From Porphyromonadaceae bacterium COT-184 OH4590 (GTDB taxonomy: Bacteria; Bacteroidota; Bacteroidia; Bacteroidales; Paludibacteraceae), in assembly GCA_000768855.1 (NCBI GenBank), contig JRAN01000030.1, positions 1 through 42,233 on the forward strand: a stretch of 42,233 nt of DNA, read 5' to 3'. The position numbers were made by a program, and so were the translations under genes. The notes beneath the pieces are model-generated. The model did not search any database. It worked only from the letters and a program-made list of their open reading frames with translations, and had not been told where the DNA came from. Of this stretch, positions 7,801 through 16,353 are shown one piece after another. The stretch's first letter is position 1. Each line of letters opens with the position of its first letter.

Positions 7801-8559
7801 TCAAAATTTTAGGGTGGTTAGTAGTTTGTAGTCAGTAAGGTCGGTCTGTACCGGCTGTACCGATATATATCCGTTGCTTAGAGCCCACTCGTCGGTATCC
7901 ATTGCTTGCGGTTCTTCGTTGGTAAAAGAGCCTGTGAGCCAGAAACAGTTGCGTTTGAATGGTGTTTGCGAAGCCATAAACTCGTTGCTCCAAAGTCCGG
8001 GAGCCTGACGGCACACCTTGATACCTTTTATCGCTCCCATAGGGGCATTGACATTGAGGCATACTCCTTGTGGCAACTTTTGTTCGAGAACATACTCTAT
8101 TATTTCGCGGAAAAATGGCAAAGTATGCGAAAAGTCGGCTTGTGGGCTGTGGTCGCATAGCGAAAAGCCGATACTCGGCACTCGGTGCAAAGCCCCTTCT
8201 ATAGCCGCTCCCATAGTGCCAGAATATATGACGTTGATAGAAGAGTTGGCCCCGTGGTTGATACCCGAAAGTACAATGTCGGGCTTACGATTTACCTCTG
8301 GTAACTGTAGCGAAAAGGCGAGCTTAACGCAGTCGGTGGGCGTACCTGTGCAGGATATTACCCTTACACCCTCTTCGCGGCGCAGCTCCTCGTAGAGTAA
8401 TGGGCGAGTAACAGTAAGAGCACTCGACTGAGCCGACCTTGCACGGTCGGGAGCCACCACAAGCACGTCGCCAAAAGGACGGGCAAGGTTAATGAGTTCG
8501 CTTACCCCTTTGGAATAGACGCTATCATCGTTAGTTACTAATATTAATGGTCGTTTCAT
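7801..8559 (-). CDS. surE: 5'/3'-nucleotidase SurE
   Basis: SurE is a metal-dependent nucleoside 5'/3'-monophosphatase. The 252-residue protein has the N-terminal metal site LVTNDDSVYSKG (Asp11, Asp12), the VVAPDRARSAQSSA segment and the LSGINHGANSSINVIYSGTV-like strand (here ending SGTM), all family hallmarks. It is transcribed from a TATCTTTG box at 8593-8600 and followed 4 bases later by the small membrane protein gene. Confidence 0.95.
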   Translation of the reverse strand: MKRPLILVTNDDSVYSKGVSELINLARPFGDVLVVAPDRARSAQSSALTVTRPLLYEELRREEGVRVISCTGTPTDCVKLAFSLQLPEVNRKPDIVLSGINHGANSSINVIYSGTMGAAIEGALHRVPSIGFSLCDHSPQADFSHTLPFFREIIEYVLEQKLPQGVCLNVNAPMGAIKGIKVCRQAPGLWSNEFMASQTPFKRNCFWLTGSFTNEEPQAMDTDEWALSNGYISVQPVQTDLTDYKLLTTLKF

Positions 8560-8592
8560 ATATTATTTCGCTATTTTTTTATTAAATGTTTG

Positions 8593-8600
8593 CAAAGATA
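8593..8600 (-). promoter_or_regulatory. Promoter -7 box of surE
   Basis: Minus-strand TATCTTTG, 34 bases before the surE ATG. Confidence 0.65.
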
Positions 8601-8666
8601 ATTCTTTATTTTGATGTAGAAATGAAGAAATTGTTGCTACACCATTGGGAATGTGGGGTAGGGTTC

Positions 8667-8704
8667 AAAAAATTTGTCATTCCCATACAGGTAGGAATGA
8701 CAAA
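8667..8704 (-). terminator. Intrinsic terminator after the ketopantoate-reductase-like gene
   Basis: A perfect 11-base inverted repeat (TTTGTCATTCC at 8673-8683, GGAATGACAAA at 8694-8704) with a 10-base loop is followed on the minus strand by a T6 run. It lies 60 bases past the stop of the 8765-9703 gene. The GTCATTCC/GGAATGAC core also resembles dispersed short palindromic repeats seen in other bacteria, so it may be one of many genomic copies. Confidence 0.65.
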
Positions 8705-8764
8705 ACAAAATGCTTGCGTTCTTGTGTTTTATTGTTGACTCTGAATGTCATTGTTCAAAAAAAA

Positions 8765-9703
8765 TCAATTTACTCCTGAGAGTTTTTTTAAATATTTCAA
8801 TTCCACTCCGTTTTGCTCGGCTAATTGAATAAAATCTTTGGTTAATATCTCCATCTCTTGCCTTGCAGATAGGGCGTGGCTACACATCATCGTTTCTGCC
8901 CATTTTGTAGAGAATAATTTGCTTAATACTTTGCTAATTGCGAAAGTCGGACTTAATCGGAATATGTTCAATTTAGCTGGCTCTATGCCATATTTTGATT
9001 GTTGTAGAAAAGTAAAATTTTCTCTCAAAGCCTTGCTCGTCAAATCAATAACTTTTTTATTCTTTGAAAGGGTGTAGTTATTTCCGCCGTCGTAATAAAT
9101 CCCATAAGCCATCGGGCAAACCATTGCAATATGCGACTTTTGCCAACTATCCATATTTTTGGAAATAGTTGTGAGAAAGCCGGCCTGCTTTAAAATTTGC
9201 TTTAAAGCTTGTGTTCTATGTCGTTCTTTTCCGTCGATTTCTCCGAATGTGGTCGGTTGAACCATTTTTGAGGTCAATTCATAATGAACAATTCCGTTCT
9301 CAATTTTTCCGCCTGCTCCCGGAAAGGCAGGAACTACTCTTTCATAACCCAAATGCTCAATCCATTCCGAATAACCATTTGTGGTATTGACCATAAAAAC
9401 AAAATTTTCGGATTGATTTTTACTTAAAATAGGCAATACATCGTTGATATTGTCGTTCCTCAGTGTTACGAAAACATAATCGTAAATATCATTGTTTTTT
9501 AGTTCGGATATTACCGAAACTTTGGGTTTTTCTTCGCCGAATTTTTCCGAAAATAATACAAGTCCTTTTTGTTGTAACTCTTCCAAACGTTTTCCCCGAG
9601 CCAAAAGTGTAACATCTTGCCCTGAAAGAGCCAATTTGCCCCCATAAATAGAGCCAATTACTCCCGCTCCTAAAAACAAAATTCTCTTATTTTCGATTTT
9701 CAT
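8765..9703 (-). CDS. Ketopantoate reductase (PanE/ApbA) family oxidoreductase
   Basis: The N-terminus carries a Rossmann NAD(P) site, FLGAGVIGSIYGGKLA (residues about 10-25), followed by VTLLARGKRLEEL, the usual PanE/ApbA arrangement, and a helical C-terminal half. Length (312) fits the family. Sequence outside the nucleotide site is divergent from classic PanE, so the true substrate may be another 2-keto acid rather than ketopantoate. The ATG is 40 bases downstream of the C69 dipeptidase stop; no promoter box is obvious in that gap, so co-transcription is possible. Confidence 0.75.
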   Translation of the reverse strand: MKIENKRILFLGAGVIGSIYGGKLALSGQDVTLLARGKRLEELQQKGLVLFSEKFGEEKPKVSVISELKNNDIYDYVFVTLRNDNINDVLPILSKNQSENFVFMVNTTNGYSEWIEHLGYERVVPAFPGAGGKIENGIVHYELTSKMVQPTTFGEIDGKERHRTQALKQILKQAGFLTTISKNMDSWQKSHIAMVCPMAYGIYYDGGNNYTLSKNKKVIDLTSKALRENFTFLQQSKYGIEPAKLNIFRLSPTFAISKVLSKLFSTKWAETMMCSHALSARQEMEILTKDFIQLAEQNGVELKYLKKLSGVN

Positions 9704-9743
9704 TGTGTTACTTATTTGGGTTGCATATTATTTAGTATTACCA

Positions 9744-11363
9744 CTACCACATTCCGTCGAACATTGTCCACAGCAAATCGCCAAGATTCCAAGCCCGTTC
9801 GAGGGCGGTATTGGCACAGTCGTTGCTGTAGGCGGTCAAAATCTCTACTGTCTTTTTGTAATCTTTTGCCCTGTATGCTTCGAGGGCTTTTTGCTCGGCA
9901 GTAGCTGCACCGGCAATAAACTCTTTTTGCAACGGAGCAAACTCCTTATCCACCACAGGCGACATATCGCCCCAACGCTTAGCGGCTATTGTGCCTATTC
10001 GATTGAATACCCACCAAGCGGCATCTCGCGAAAAGCCTGTCTGTCTGCCGTCGGTCTCATACGCCTTTGGTAACTTAGTAATAGAGCCATACAGAGGCAC
10101 ATATATCGAAGATGCCACGTTGTCGAGTGCAAACCATAGCAAGCCGCCTACCTTGTCGGGCATATCACTACGACATTGAATAATAGTGGCATAGATAGTA
10201 AAATGCACGGCTATGGTGCGTTCGCCACGCCAATGCCAACCGCCGTTGATACGCATCAACTTTTGTTCATCGGCTTTCATAAACGGGTTTGCAACGGGCG
10301 ATATTACAGTTTTGCCCTCCTTGTCGGTAACGGTAAGGTTTTTACGCATATCGTACTCGGTGCCTTGGTAATAGTCTTTGAACACCGACATCATCTTCTC
10401 TTTGCTAACAAGCGTATCGGGCTTTACCGAAAACGGATAGTTCTCTTGGTTGGGGTCGAGTTTGAGCGAAGGTGACACGAGGTCAAACACACGCCACTCG
10501 CGACGACGGCAAGCCATGCTCATACGGCTTTCGGGAGCGTATGCGTAGGCAAAGCGAAAAGGCTCACCCGACTTTCTGCTCCAGAAGCCCATCTCTTCAG
10601 CAACAGAATAGACATTATCCGATGCCATAAAATAGTCTTTGTTTTTGAGGTTTATCTCTCTGATAGTTGAAGCATTGGCATTGACCGATATATGGTCATC
10701 GGGTACACGTTGTGCAGCCCAAACGGCTCCTACCTTGCCTTTGCCTGGTCCTACTATTTCGAGGTGCCACACCTCGTTTTTGTCGGCAATGGTAAGGGCT
10801 TCGCCAAAGTCGTTCCAACCGTACTTTTTGAGTAGCTCACCTGCCATAGTTATAGCTTGGCGGGCTGTTGAGCAACGTTCCATCATCAGTTCGCAGAGAG
10901 CAGTAGCATCGATAAGTCCTAAATCCGACTGCATCTCTTTTCTGCCTGTAAAAGTCGATTCTCCTATGGCAAGCTGGTGTTCATTTAGGCAGGGGTAGGC
11001 TGACGAAAAATATTTGTATGTGTGTGCCAACTGCGGTATCTCGCCTGTTTTTACAAACTCATATTTTTTCATCTTGCCGTATTCATCTTGTTTGGGTATT
11101 ACTCGTCGGTAGAGAGTTTTGGTAGTTCCCTTGGCGTGGTCGGCGGCAGGTACTATATAAATATTGGTGCGTGTACGTCCGCTGTCGTCGGTGTGTGAGG
11201 TCATAACGGAGCCATCTGACGAGGCTTTTTTGCCTACCGTAATAGATGTACATTCAAGGGTTAGGTCTTTGGGTAAATCATATTTTTCGAAGTCGCTCGA
11301 TTGAGCAGAAGCTGCAAGCGGGAGTAGGCCTGTAAGCGCAAGGGATAAAAATATCTTTTTCAT
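9744..11363 (-). CDS. Secreted C69-family dipeptidase
   Basis: C69 (PepD-like) enzymes are N-terminal-nucleophile hydrolases of dipeptides. A signal peptide (residues 1-20, ending ASAQ) is followed by LECTSITVGKKASSDGSVM, where Cys38 is the expected nucleophile exposed after propeptide removal; the following TVGKKAS.DGSVM is the family signature. Further markers are EVWHLEIVGPGKGKVGAVWA and the ISVNANASTI strand. The 539-residue length is normal. A -7 box TAACTTTG lies at 11401-11408 on the minus strand. The product is probably periplasmic and used in peptide nutrition. Confidence 0.9.
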   Translation of the reverse strand: MKKIFLSLALTGLLPLAASAQSSDFEKYDLPKDLTLECTSITVGKKASSDGSVMTSHTDDSGRTRTNIYIVPAADHAKGTTKTLYRRVIPKQDEYGKMKKYEFVKTGEIPQLAHTYKYFSSAYPCLNEHQLAIGESTFTGRKEMQSDLGLIDATALCELMMERCSTARQAITMAGELLKKYGWNDFGEALTIADKNEVWHLEIVGPGKGKVGAVWAAQRVPDDHISVNANASTIREINLKNKDYFMASDNVYSVAEEMGFWSRKSGEPFRFAYAYAPESRMSMACRRREWRVFDLVSPSLKLDPNQENYPFSVKPDTLVSKEKMMSVFKDYYQGTEYDMRKNLTVTDKEGKTVISPVANPFMKADEQKLMRINGGWHWRGERTIAVHFTIYATIIQCRSDMPDKVGGLLWFALDNVASSIYVPLYGSITKLPKAYETDGRQTGFSRDAAWWVFNRIGTIAAKRWGDMSPVVDKEFAPLQKEFIAGAATAEQKALEAYRAKDYKKTVEILTAYSNDCANTALERAWNLGDLLWTMFDGMW

Positions 11364-11400
11364 TGGTCTATTTTGTTGTTTTATTATAAAAAATGGAAGG

Positions 11401-11408
11401 CAAAGTTA
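11401..11408 (-). promoter_or_regulatory. Promoter -7 box of the C69 dipeptidase gene
   Basis: Minus-strand TAACTTTG (TAnnTTTG), 38 bases before the ATG at 11363. Confidence 0.55.
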
Positions 11409-11428
11409 GTAAAAAAAACACACTATCC

Positions 11429-12736
11429 TTATTCTACCCAAGGAGTTGGGTAAGCAGGAGGCTCTTTATAGTCATACCGAAAAAGGCGATAGGCTTTTGA
11501 GCTTTTCTTTAAAGAGTCGTACTTGGGACGAGCAAAAGGCAACAAATATCCAACACCAATCTCCAACATTTCTGCAATATATCCGTGGGTTTTTATGCCT
11601 GCCTGTACTACAAAATTGTCATATACTCGATAACGTAATGCAAAGCGAGTGTAATTCCATCCATCTTCTTTTTTTAGATTGTATTTATAAAAAATCCCTC
11701 TATTGAGATTGTCTTGTGGATAAGCATTACGGATAGGGTCGTACAGATATATTCCAAAATCTACGATCCCCGTAAGACGTCCCATAATGAACTCATTATT
11801 GACAGATATACCAAATCGAATTTTATTTGAGAATTTATCTTCATCTATTTTGTAACGTTTAAACATAGGGTTTTCGTCCGACGGACGTTTGGTAAATGCA
11901 CCATCATAAAAGAGGTCTACTCCGCCTCCCAAGGCATACCAGCCTACAATAGGGAGAGTTAGCCCCGCGTGTAGAGAGCCGACAAAAAAACTTTTGTGGT
12001 CGTTGTAGTGAATTTCTCTCGAAAACCCCGAAGCCACTATTTTACCTTCGAAGTCGAAAGGCAGATTATAAGCAGGGTTATAGCTTAAATTGGGATTGTG
12101 CAGTCTAAATTTGTATATAGCCCCCAAATGAACGTATCCCATATTGACTCCAAAATTGGGATTGCGAAAACTGCCGTTGCTCATATGAGCATATCCCAAG
12201 TCGCCTATTATAGCTATGCGGTCTGTGAGTAAATACTCGAAATTGACACTTGAGGTCAGATAGCAGTTGAGCGGAAAACTAAAAGCCGAATTGGCAGTTG
12301 AGGCATCAATACCGCTTAGGGTATCGGCATCGTTCCATGTTTTGGTAACGTAGCTCAATCCTGCACCAAACTTCAGATTAATATCAATATGTTTAACCGT
12401 AAACAATGGGATAGATATGTAGGGATACGCATATATCGCATTACCCAACAGTCGATTGTTGCCGAGATTGACAAAACCGACACCTATGCCCACATTTGGG
12501 AAATGCCAAAACTGCTGCCAACGATTTTTCGATTGGGCTGCCCATTCGAAAGCTACTTCTCCACCCAATACCATACCTTTGGCAATAGAATCAAGGTTTT
12601 TGGAGTGAGGTACTATCATACCTGCCGACAATACTCCTTTGGATGTGAATTTATATCTATGCTGAGCATAAGAGGGGATGGAAAATGTTATTATTAATAA
12701 CAAAACCGCTGTTTTTTGAGACTTACTCCACTGCAT
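11429..12736 (-). CDS. PagL-like acyloxyacyl hydrolase (lipid A deacylase family), outer-membrane beta-barrel
   Basis: The start chosen is the ATG at 12734-12736, giving 435 residues with a signal peptide (QKTAVLLLIITFSIPSYAQ). A longer frame runs upstream but would cross the promoter box at 12760-12767 and the divergent gldF start. The motif YAHMSNGSFRNPNFG (His184, Ser186) matches the catalytic His-Ser of PagL, which removes the 3-O acyl chain of lipid A; alternating hydrophobic strands indicate a barrel. PagL of Pseudomonas is ~170 residues, so this is a long Bacteroidota version whose second half (about 220-400) seems to be another set of strands. Lipid A activity is inferred from the motif. 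Confidence 0.75.
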   Translation of the reverse strand: MQWSKSQKTAVLLLIITFSIPSYAQHRYKFTSKGVLSAGMIVPHSKNLDSIAKGMVLGGEVAFEWAAQSKNRWQQFWHFPNVGIGVGFVNLGNNRLLGNAIYAYPYISIPLFTVKHIDINLKFGAGLSYVTKTWNDADTLSGIDASTANSAFSFPLNCYLTSSVNFEYLLTDRIAIIGDLGYAHMSNGSFRNPNFGVNMGYVHLGAIYKFRLHNPNLSYNPAYNLPFDFEGKIVASGFSREIHYNDHKSFFVGSLHAGLTLPIVGWYALGGGVDLFYDGAFTKRPSDENPMFKRYKIDEDKFSNKIRFGISVNNEFIMGRLTGIVDFGIYLYDPIRNAYPQDNLNRGIFYKYNLKKEDGWNYTRFALRYRVYDNFVVQAGIKTHGYIAEMLEIGVGYLLPFARPKYDSLKKSSKAYRLFRYDYKEPPAYPTPWVE

Positions 12737-12759
12737 ATCATCTTTTTTGACTATTTTTG

Positions 12760-12767
12760 CAAAAATA
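12760..12767 (-). promoter_or_regulatory. Promoter -7 box of the PagL-like gene
   Basis: Minus-strand TATTTTTG fits TAnnTTTG and lies 24 bases before the ATG at 12736, excluding the longer upstream start. A second weaker match, TACTTTTG, occurs on the same strand at about 12793-12800. Confidence 0.5.
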
Positions 12768-12825
12768 ATACAATTAATTAAGATAGCAGATACAAAAGTA
12801 ATTTCATTATAGCAATATATTGTAC

Positions 12826-13560
12826 ATGAAACAGTTAATAACAATTGCAAAAAAAGAATTCCGTAGTTTTTTCGGCTCAATATTCGGATACATAATACTC
12901 GCCATTTTTTTGCTCGGCGGAGCATTGTTCCTATGGATTTTCCCAAACCAATACAACATTATCGACAATGGCTATGCGGCATTAGACGGACTTTTTGCCA
13001 TTACTCCGTACCTGTTTATTTTTCTTTGCCCTGCCATTACTATGCGTAGTATTGCCGAGGAGCGACAGCAAGGTACACTTGAACTACTCTTTGCTCGTCC
13101 CGTAACCAAAAGGCAAATAGTGCTTGGCAAATCGCTCGGCAGTTGGGCTATAGTGCTTGTGGCTCTGGTATTTGTGTTGGTGTGGTTTGTGTCGGTGTCG
13201 CTTTTGGCAAGTCCCAAAGGCAATGTAGATAGTGGTGCGTTTTGGGGTTCGATGATAGGACTGCTCTTTCTGTCGTCTATCTACATAGCTATCGGTATAT
13301 TTACGTCGTCGTTTACAAGCAGTCAGATATTTGCCTTTGTTCTCGGAGCAACTCTCTCATTTTTAATGCTTAAGGGGTTCGATTTTGTTAGCTTGTTGTT
13401 TGTCAAGGGTAATGTAAGCAATCTAATTGCATCGCTTGGCATCAACTATCACTACAAGTCGATATCGCGGGGCGTCGTCGATAGTCGCGACCTTATATAT
13501 TTCATCATTGCCACATCTATTTTTGTTGTTGCCACAATAGGGGTGTTAAGGCGTAAATAA
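12826..13560 (+). CDS. gldF: GldF-like ABC transporter permease
   Basis: The ATG at 12826 (MKQLITIAKKEFRSFFGSIF) is used; a TTG six bases earlier is less likely. The 244-residue protein has about six membrane spans and the ABC-2 signature RSIAEERQQGTLELLFARPV typical of GldF. In Bacteroidota GldF pairs with GldG and the ATPase GldA; the genes gldF and gldG are normally adjacent. Here gldF ends normally but no gldG follows: the next sequence is a fragment of a winged-helix protein. Many non-gliding Bacteroidales keep this transporter, so motility should not be inferred. Confidence 0.85.
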   Translation: MKQLITIAKKEFRSFFGSIFGYIILAIFLLGGALFLWIFPNQYNIIDNGYAALDGLFAITPYLFIFLCPAITMRSIAEERQQGTLELLFARPVTKRQIVLGKSLGSWAIVLVALVFVLVWFVSVSLLASPKGNVDSGAFWGSMIGLLFLSSIYIAIGIFTSSFTSSQIFAFVLGATLSFLMLKGFDFVSLLFVKGNVSNLIASLGINYHYKSISRGVVDSRDLIYFIIATSIFVVATIGVLRRK

Positions 13561-13562
13561 AA

Positions 13563-13751
13563 AAGTGGTCAGAAATTTTGGAGCTTATAAAAGAGAATCT
13601 CAAAATAACACGAAAAGAGCTTGCTATTCGATTGGATATAAACCGATCAGCCATTCAACGACACATACAAAGGCTTAAAAAGGAGAGACTTATCGAACAT
13701 GTCGGAGGCGACAGAGGCGGGTATTGGAGAGTAAAAGAAGATGTTTTATAG
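13563..13751 (+). pseudogene. Remnant of a winged-helix domain (C-terminal end of an AlbA/AAA_4-type ATP-binding regulator)
   Basis: Directly after the gldF stop, an open frame with no start codon encodes 62 residues: WSEILELIKENLKITRKELA, then INRSAIQRHIQRLKKERLIE and VGGDRGGYWRV, ending in TAG. This is the winged-helix tail typical of the helicase-like transcription regulators with an AlbA_2 (AAA_4) domain. The rest of the gene is absent, so it is a 5'-truncated remnant and a scar of recombination at the gldF 3' end. Confidence 0.65.
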
Positions 13752-13833
13752 TGGTTGAAGTTTGAAAGTGATTTTAAATTTTGAATCTATAAAAAATATA
13801 AACTAGAATTAATCTTAAACCAAAAATTATTTA

Positions 13834-13841
13834 TAAATTTG
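13834..13841 (+). promoter_or_regulatory. Promoter -7 box of the structured small RNA
   Basis: TAAATTTG fits TAnnTTTG; transcription would begin near 13848, at the 5' edge of the structured region. Confidence 0.45.
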
Positions 13842-13847
13842 CACATT

Positions 13848-13998
13848 AGTTATTTCAAATCAATAACCAATTAGATATTTGAATTTTAAACAATAGAGCG
13901 TTTGCTCTTATCTTATTCTCGTTATTGAAATCTGGACAATTTCAGAAGATGTGGGAATAAGCAGGCAAAGGTTCACGCTACGGCGTGGGCTTTTTGTG
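13848..13998 (+). ncRNA. Structured small RNA, candidate 6S RNA (Bacteroidales-1 type)
   Basis: There is no ORF here, but a promoter box at 13834, a terminator hairpin at the end and strong complementarity between. Helices read from sequence: TTTGC 13901-13905 with GCAAA 13965-13969; CTTATTCTC 13912-13920 with GGGAATAAG 13953-13961 (nine pairs, one G-U); TGAAAT 13926-13931 with ATTTCA 13939-13944 closing a seven-base loop; and a 5' hairpin TTCAAAT 13854-13860 with ATTTGAA 13877-13883. A long interrupted rod with internal bubbles and a terminal loop is the plan of 6S RNA, which binds RNA polymerase. The identity with 6S/Bacteroidales-1 is inference; a different sRNA is possible. Ends are estimates. 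Confidence 0.55.
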
Positions 13999-14000
13999 TT
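13973..14000 (+). terminator. Intrinsic terminator of the small RNA
   Basis: CACGC (13974-13978), loop TACG, GCGTG (13983-13987), then GGCTTTTTG: a short stable hairpin followed by a T5 run. Confidence 0.7.
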
Positions 14001-14167
14001 TATCTACATCTAAGGCAGTCCAGAGCCACAATAACAAGATAAACCTAAAAGTATCATGCTTTTTTGTTTATCGTAAGTTTAAGAGCCAATTCTCTAATTT
14101 AGCAATAAAACAGAGAAACCGAAAACTGTGTAGAGTAGGCATAATTTGTTAAAAAAGTAAAATTTTT

Positions 14168-15892
14168 ATGCAATCAACAAACATTAAAGGCTTGTTCGAT
14201 GCCGGAAATCGAAAATTCAGAATACCATCTTATCAACGGTCGTATAGTTGGGGAGAGAAACAAGTTACTTAATTTATTGAAGATTTGAAAAATGCTCAGC
14301 GGCAGTACTATCTTGGTCATTTCCTTTTTGAAGAAGAAGGTGAGAACGAGAATACTTTACTAATCATAGATGGGCAACAACGTTTAACCACCTGTGTCAT
14401 TTTTTTCAGTTGTTTAAAAAACGAACTGAAAAAACGTAAAAATCAAAATGAAACAATTGATGTAGATTTAGATGATATTACCGATTATTATCTGAAAGAT
14501 ATTCATAAAGGAATTCAGAAATTTGAAACCGTTGCTGCTGATAATAATTTTTTCTTAAATGAGATAATTGATAGTAAGCAAAATACCAACGATACAACAA
14601 CAAAGTCTCAACTACGAATACGCAAAGCAAAACTATTCTTTGAGAAAGAGTTTGAAAAAACCGAGACTAAGGAATTGGAGCGTTGGACAAAATTGGTAGA
14701 AAATGCAGCAATCACACAATTTGTAGTAGAGGACAAGGTGCAGGCTGCGCAGATATTTGCTTTCCAAAACGATAGAGGTAAAGCATTGTCCAAATTGGAA
14801 ATTGTAAAGTCATACTTTATGCTTCAAATTTATCTTTTAGCAGAAAGGAAAGAACAGGCAAATGAACATATCAAATTTTTGGAACGCGAATTTTCCACAA
14901 TATATTCCCAAACGGTTCGTATCAACTTGAAAGAAGATGATGTATTGACCTATTATTGGCGTTCTATTAAAGGGTACTCCTATGATAAAATAACTGATGG
15001 AGTAAAAGAAGCACTACAAGAAACCCCCGGAAATAAAATTGATTGGATAAAGGGGATTGTTACAGGACTTTCGCAAGCATTTAATACAGTTGAAAAGATT
15101 GAACAAAGCACAGATAGCTATATCAGCGATTTGCGTTCTTTAAACAACATGGCTTTATCTTATCCATTCTTTATGAAAGCCTACAGAGTAGGGGCAAGCG
15201 AAAAAACCATAAGCCGTATAGCTAAATTCTTAGAAAACATTACTTTCCGTAGTCTATTACGTGGGGGAAGAGCCGATATTGAAAGTCGATTGAATAGCTT
15301 TTTGACAAAAAAAATTGAAGACGACAATCAAATCAACAACTCAATTGATACTATGATTAATCGTATCAAAACCGATGGCTGGTGGGGTTATTGGAATGAT
15401 AACGAATTACTCAGATTACTCGATGATGGCTGGTTCTATCAAAATCGTGTGGATAATTATGTGCTTTGGAAGTACGAACTATATTTGTGCAATAAAAATT
15501 ATCCTCTTCCACACAAAGTATCATTCAACGACCTGATTCGTAATGAAAGTATAGAGCATATAGCTCCGCAAATGCCAACAAATGGCAACCCTCTTGCAAA
15601 TGGTTATGGTAAATACAAAGATGCTGAGAATGGAATAAAATCAGGTCATTGGCTTCATTGTTTGGGCAACTTAATGCTGATTTCTCAAAGTCATAATAGC
15701 TCTATTGGAAACCAACCTTTTGTTAACAAATTAGATTCGTATGGCAAAGATAATTTACTCCACCAACAAAAAGAGATTCAAGACTTTGTTGAGGACAAAA
15801 ACAATCCCGTCTGGGACGTGGCAGCCATAAATAGGAGACACGAAAAAATATTAAAAGCGGCACAAGAGATTTGGAATTTGGACAAAATATAA
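14168..15892 (+). pseudogene. DUF262/DUF1524 (GmrSD-type) protein gene interrupted by an in-frame stop
   Basis: From the ATG at 14168 the frame encodes the DUF262 N-terminal motif (FRIPSYQRSYSWGEKQVT) and then a TAA at 14270-14272, codon 35; the same frame continues without further stops to 15892, with IIDGQQRLTT of DUF262 and, near residue 464, the DUF1524 nuclease motif IEHIAPQ followed by HWLHCLGNLMLIS. The stop differs by one base from CAA (Gln), so this is a recent nonsense mutation in an otherwise intact gene of about 574 codons. GmrSD proteins are type IV restriction enzymes that cut modified phage DNA, so this is likely an inactivated defence gene. A shorter 535-residue product from a downstream TTG (14285) would lack part of the DUF262 motif. 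Confidence 0.8.
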
Positions 15893-15943
15893 TACATCAA
15901 TAAGTAACTGTGTATAGAATATAGCAAGCCGAAGAGGTCTTTT

Positions 15944-16078
15944 ATGGATTGGTTTGGGCTGATTAGCTTTATTATACTTATGCTAATCTTGGTTATTGGA
16001 TCGTTATCCCGACGAACCGAATGCGGTGTCGGGAGAACTATTGTTTATCGTACAGATACATTGATATTGTGTATATAA
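15944..16078 (+). CDS. Possible small single-span membrane protein
   Basis: A 44-codon ORF starting MDWFGLISFIILMLILVIGS encodes one hydrophobic span followed by an Arg-rich tail. It lies between the DUF262 gene and the antitoxin. I do not recognise a family, and the ORF could be a chance frame; the clear membrane-span pattern is the only support. Confidence 0.3.
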   Translation: MDWFGLISFIILMLILVIGSLSRRTECGVGRTIVYRTDTLILCI

Positions 16079-16089
16079 AATGTTTTTCT

Positions 16090-16097
16090 TATCTTTG
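16090..16097 (+). promoter_or_regulatory. Promoter -7 box of the toxin-antitoxin operon
   Basis: TATCTTTG, 33 bases before the antitoxin ATG at 16123. Confidence 0.65.
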
Positions 16098-16122
16098 CAC
16101 AAACATTTAAATTTATACCACT

Positions 16123-16350
16123 ATGGCAACCATAACATTAGAATACGACGGTAGAAACAAGGGGGCTTTGAGTATGTTGAAAGCATTGCTTGATATTGGG
16201 CTGTTTAAGGTAAAAAGTGTGGATAAAGTTAAGCCCGAAGTTTGCAAGCCAAACGCCGTCGAACGCTCATTGCAGGAAGTAAGAGAGGGCAAAGTAAATT
16301 CTTATGCAAGTGTGTCGGATTTTTTCAAAAAGAAAAAAATACAAGTGTAA
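16123..16350 (+). CDS. Type II antitoxin partner of a YafQ-like toxin
   Basis: The 75-residue protein starts MATITLEYDGRNKGALSMLK, a DNA-binding-like N-terminus, and ends with a toxin-binding type tail (NAVERSLQEVREGKVNSYAS, then DFFKKKK), typical of small Bacteroidota antitoxins (DUF2683-like). The gene is intact and ends 3 bases before the ATG of the broken toxin gene. As the toxin is frameshifted, it may now act only as an anti-addiction or autoregulatory relic. Family name is inferred from the shape and partner. Confidence 0.65.
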   Translation: MATITLEYDGRNKGALSMLKALLDIGLFKVKSVDKVKPEVCKPNAVERSLQEVREGKVNSYASVSDFFKKKKIQV

Positions 16351-16353
16351 GGT

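Noticed and set aside
12737-12946. 70-residue N-terminal extension of the PagL-like protein
   Set aside because: It crosses the promoter box at 12760 and the start of divergent gldF, and would bury the clear signal peptide that begins at 12736.
13563-13751. The winged-helix fragment as a functional small regulator
   Set aside because: There is no start codon between the upstream in-frame stop and the domain, and the sequence matches the tail of larger proteins.
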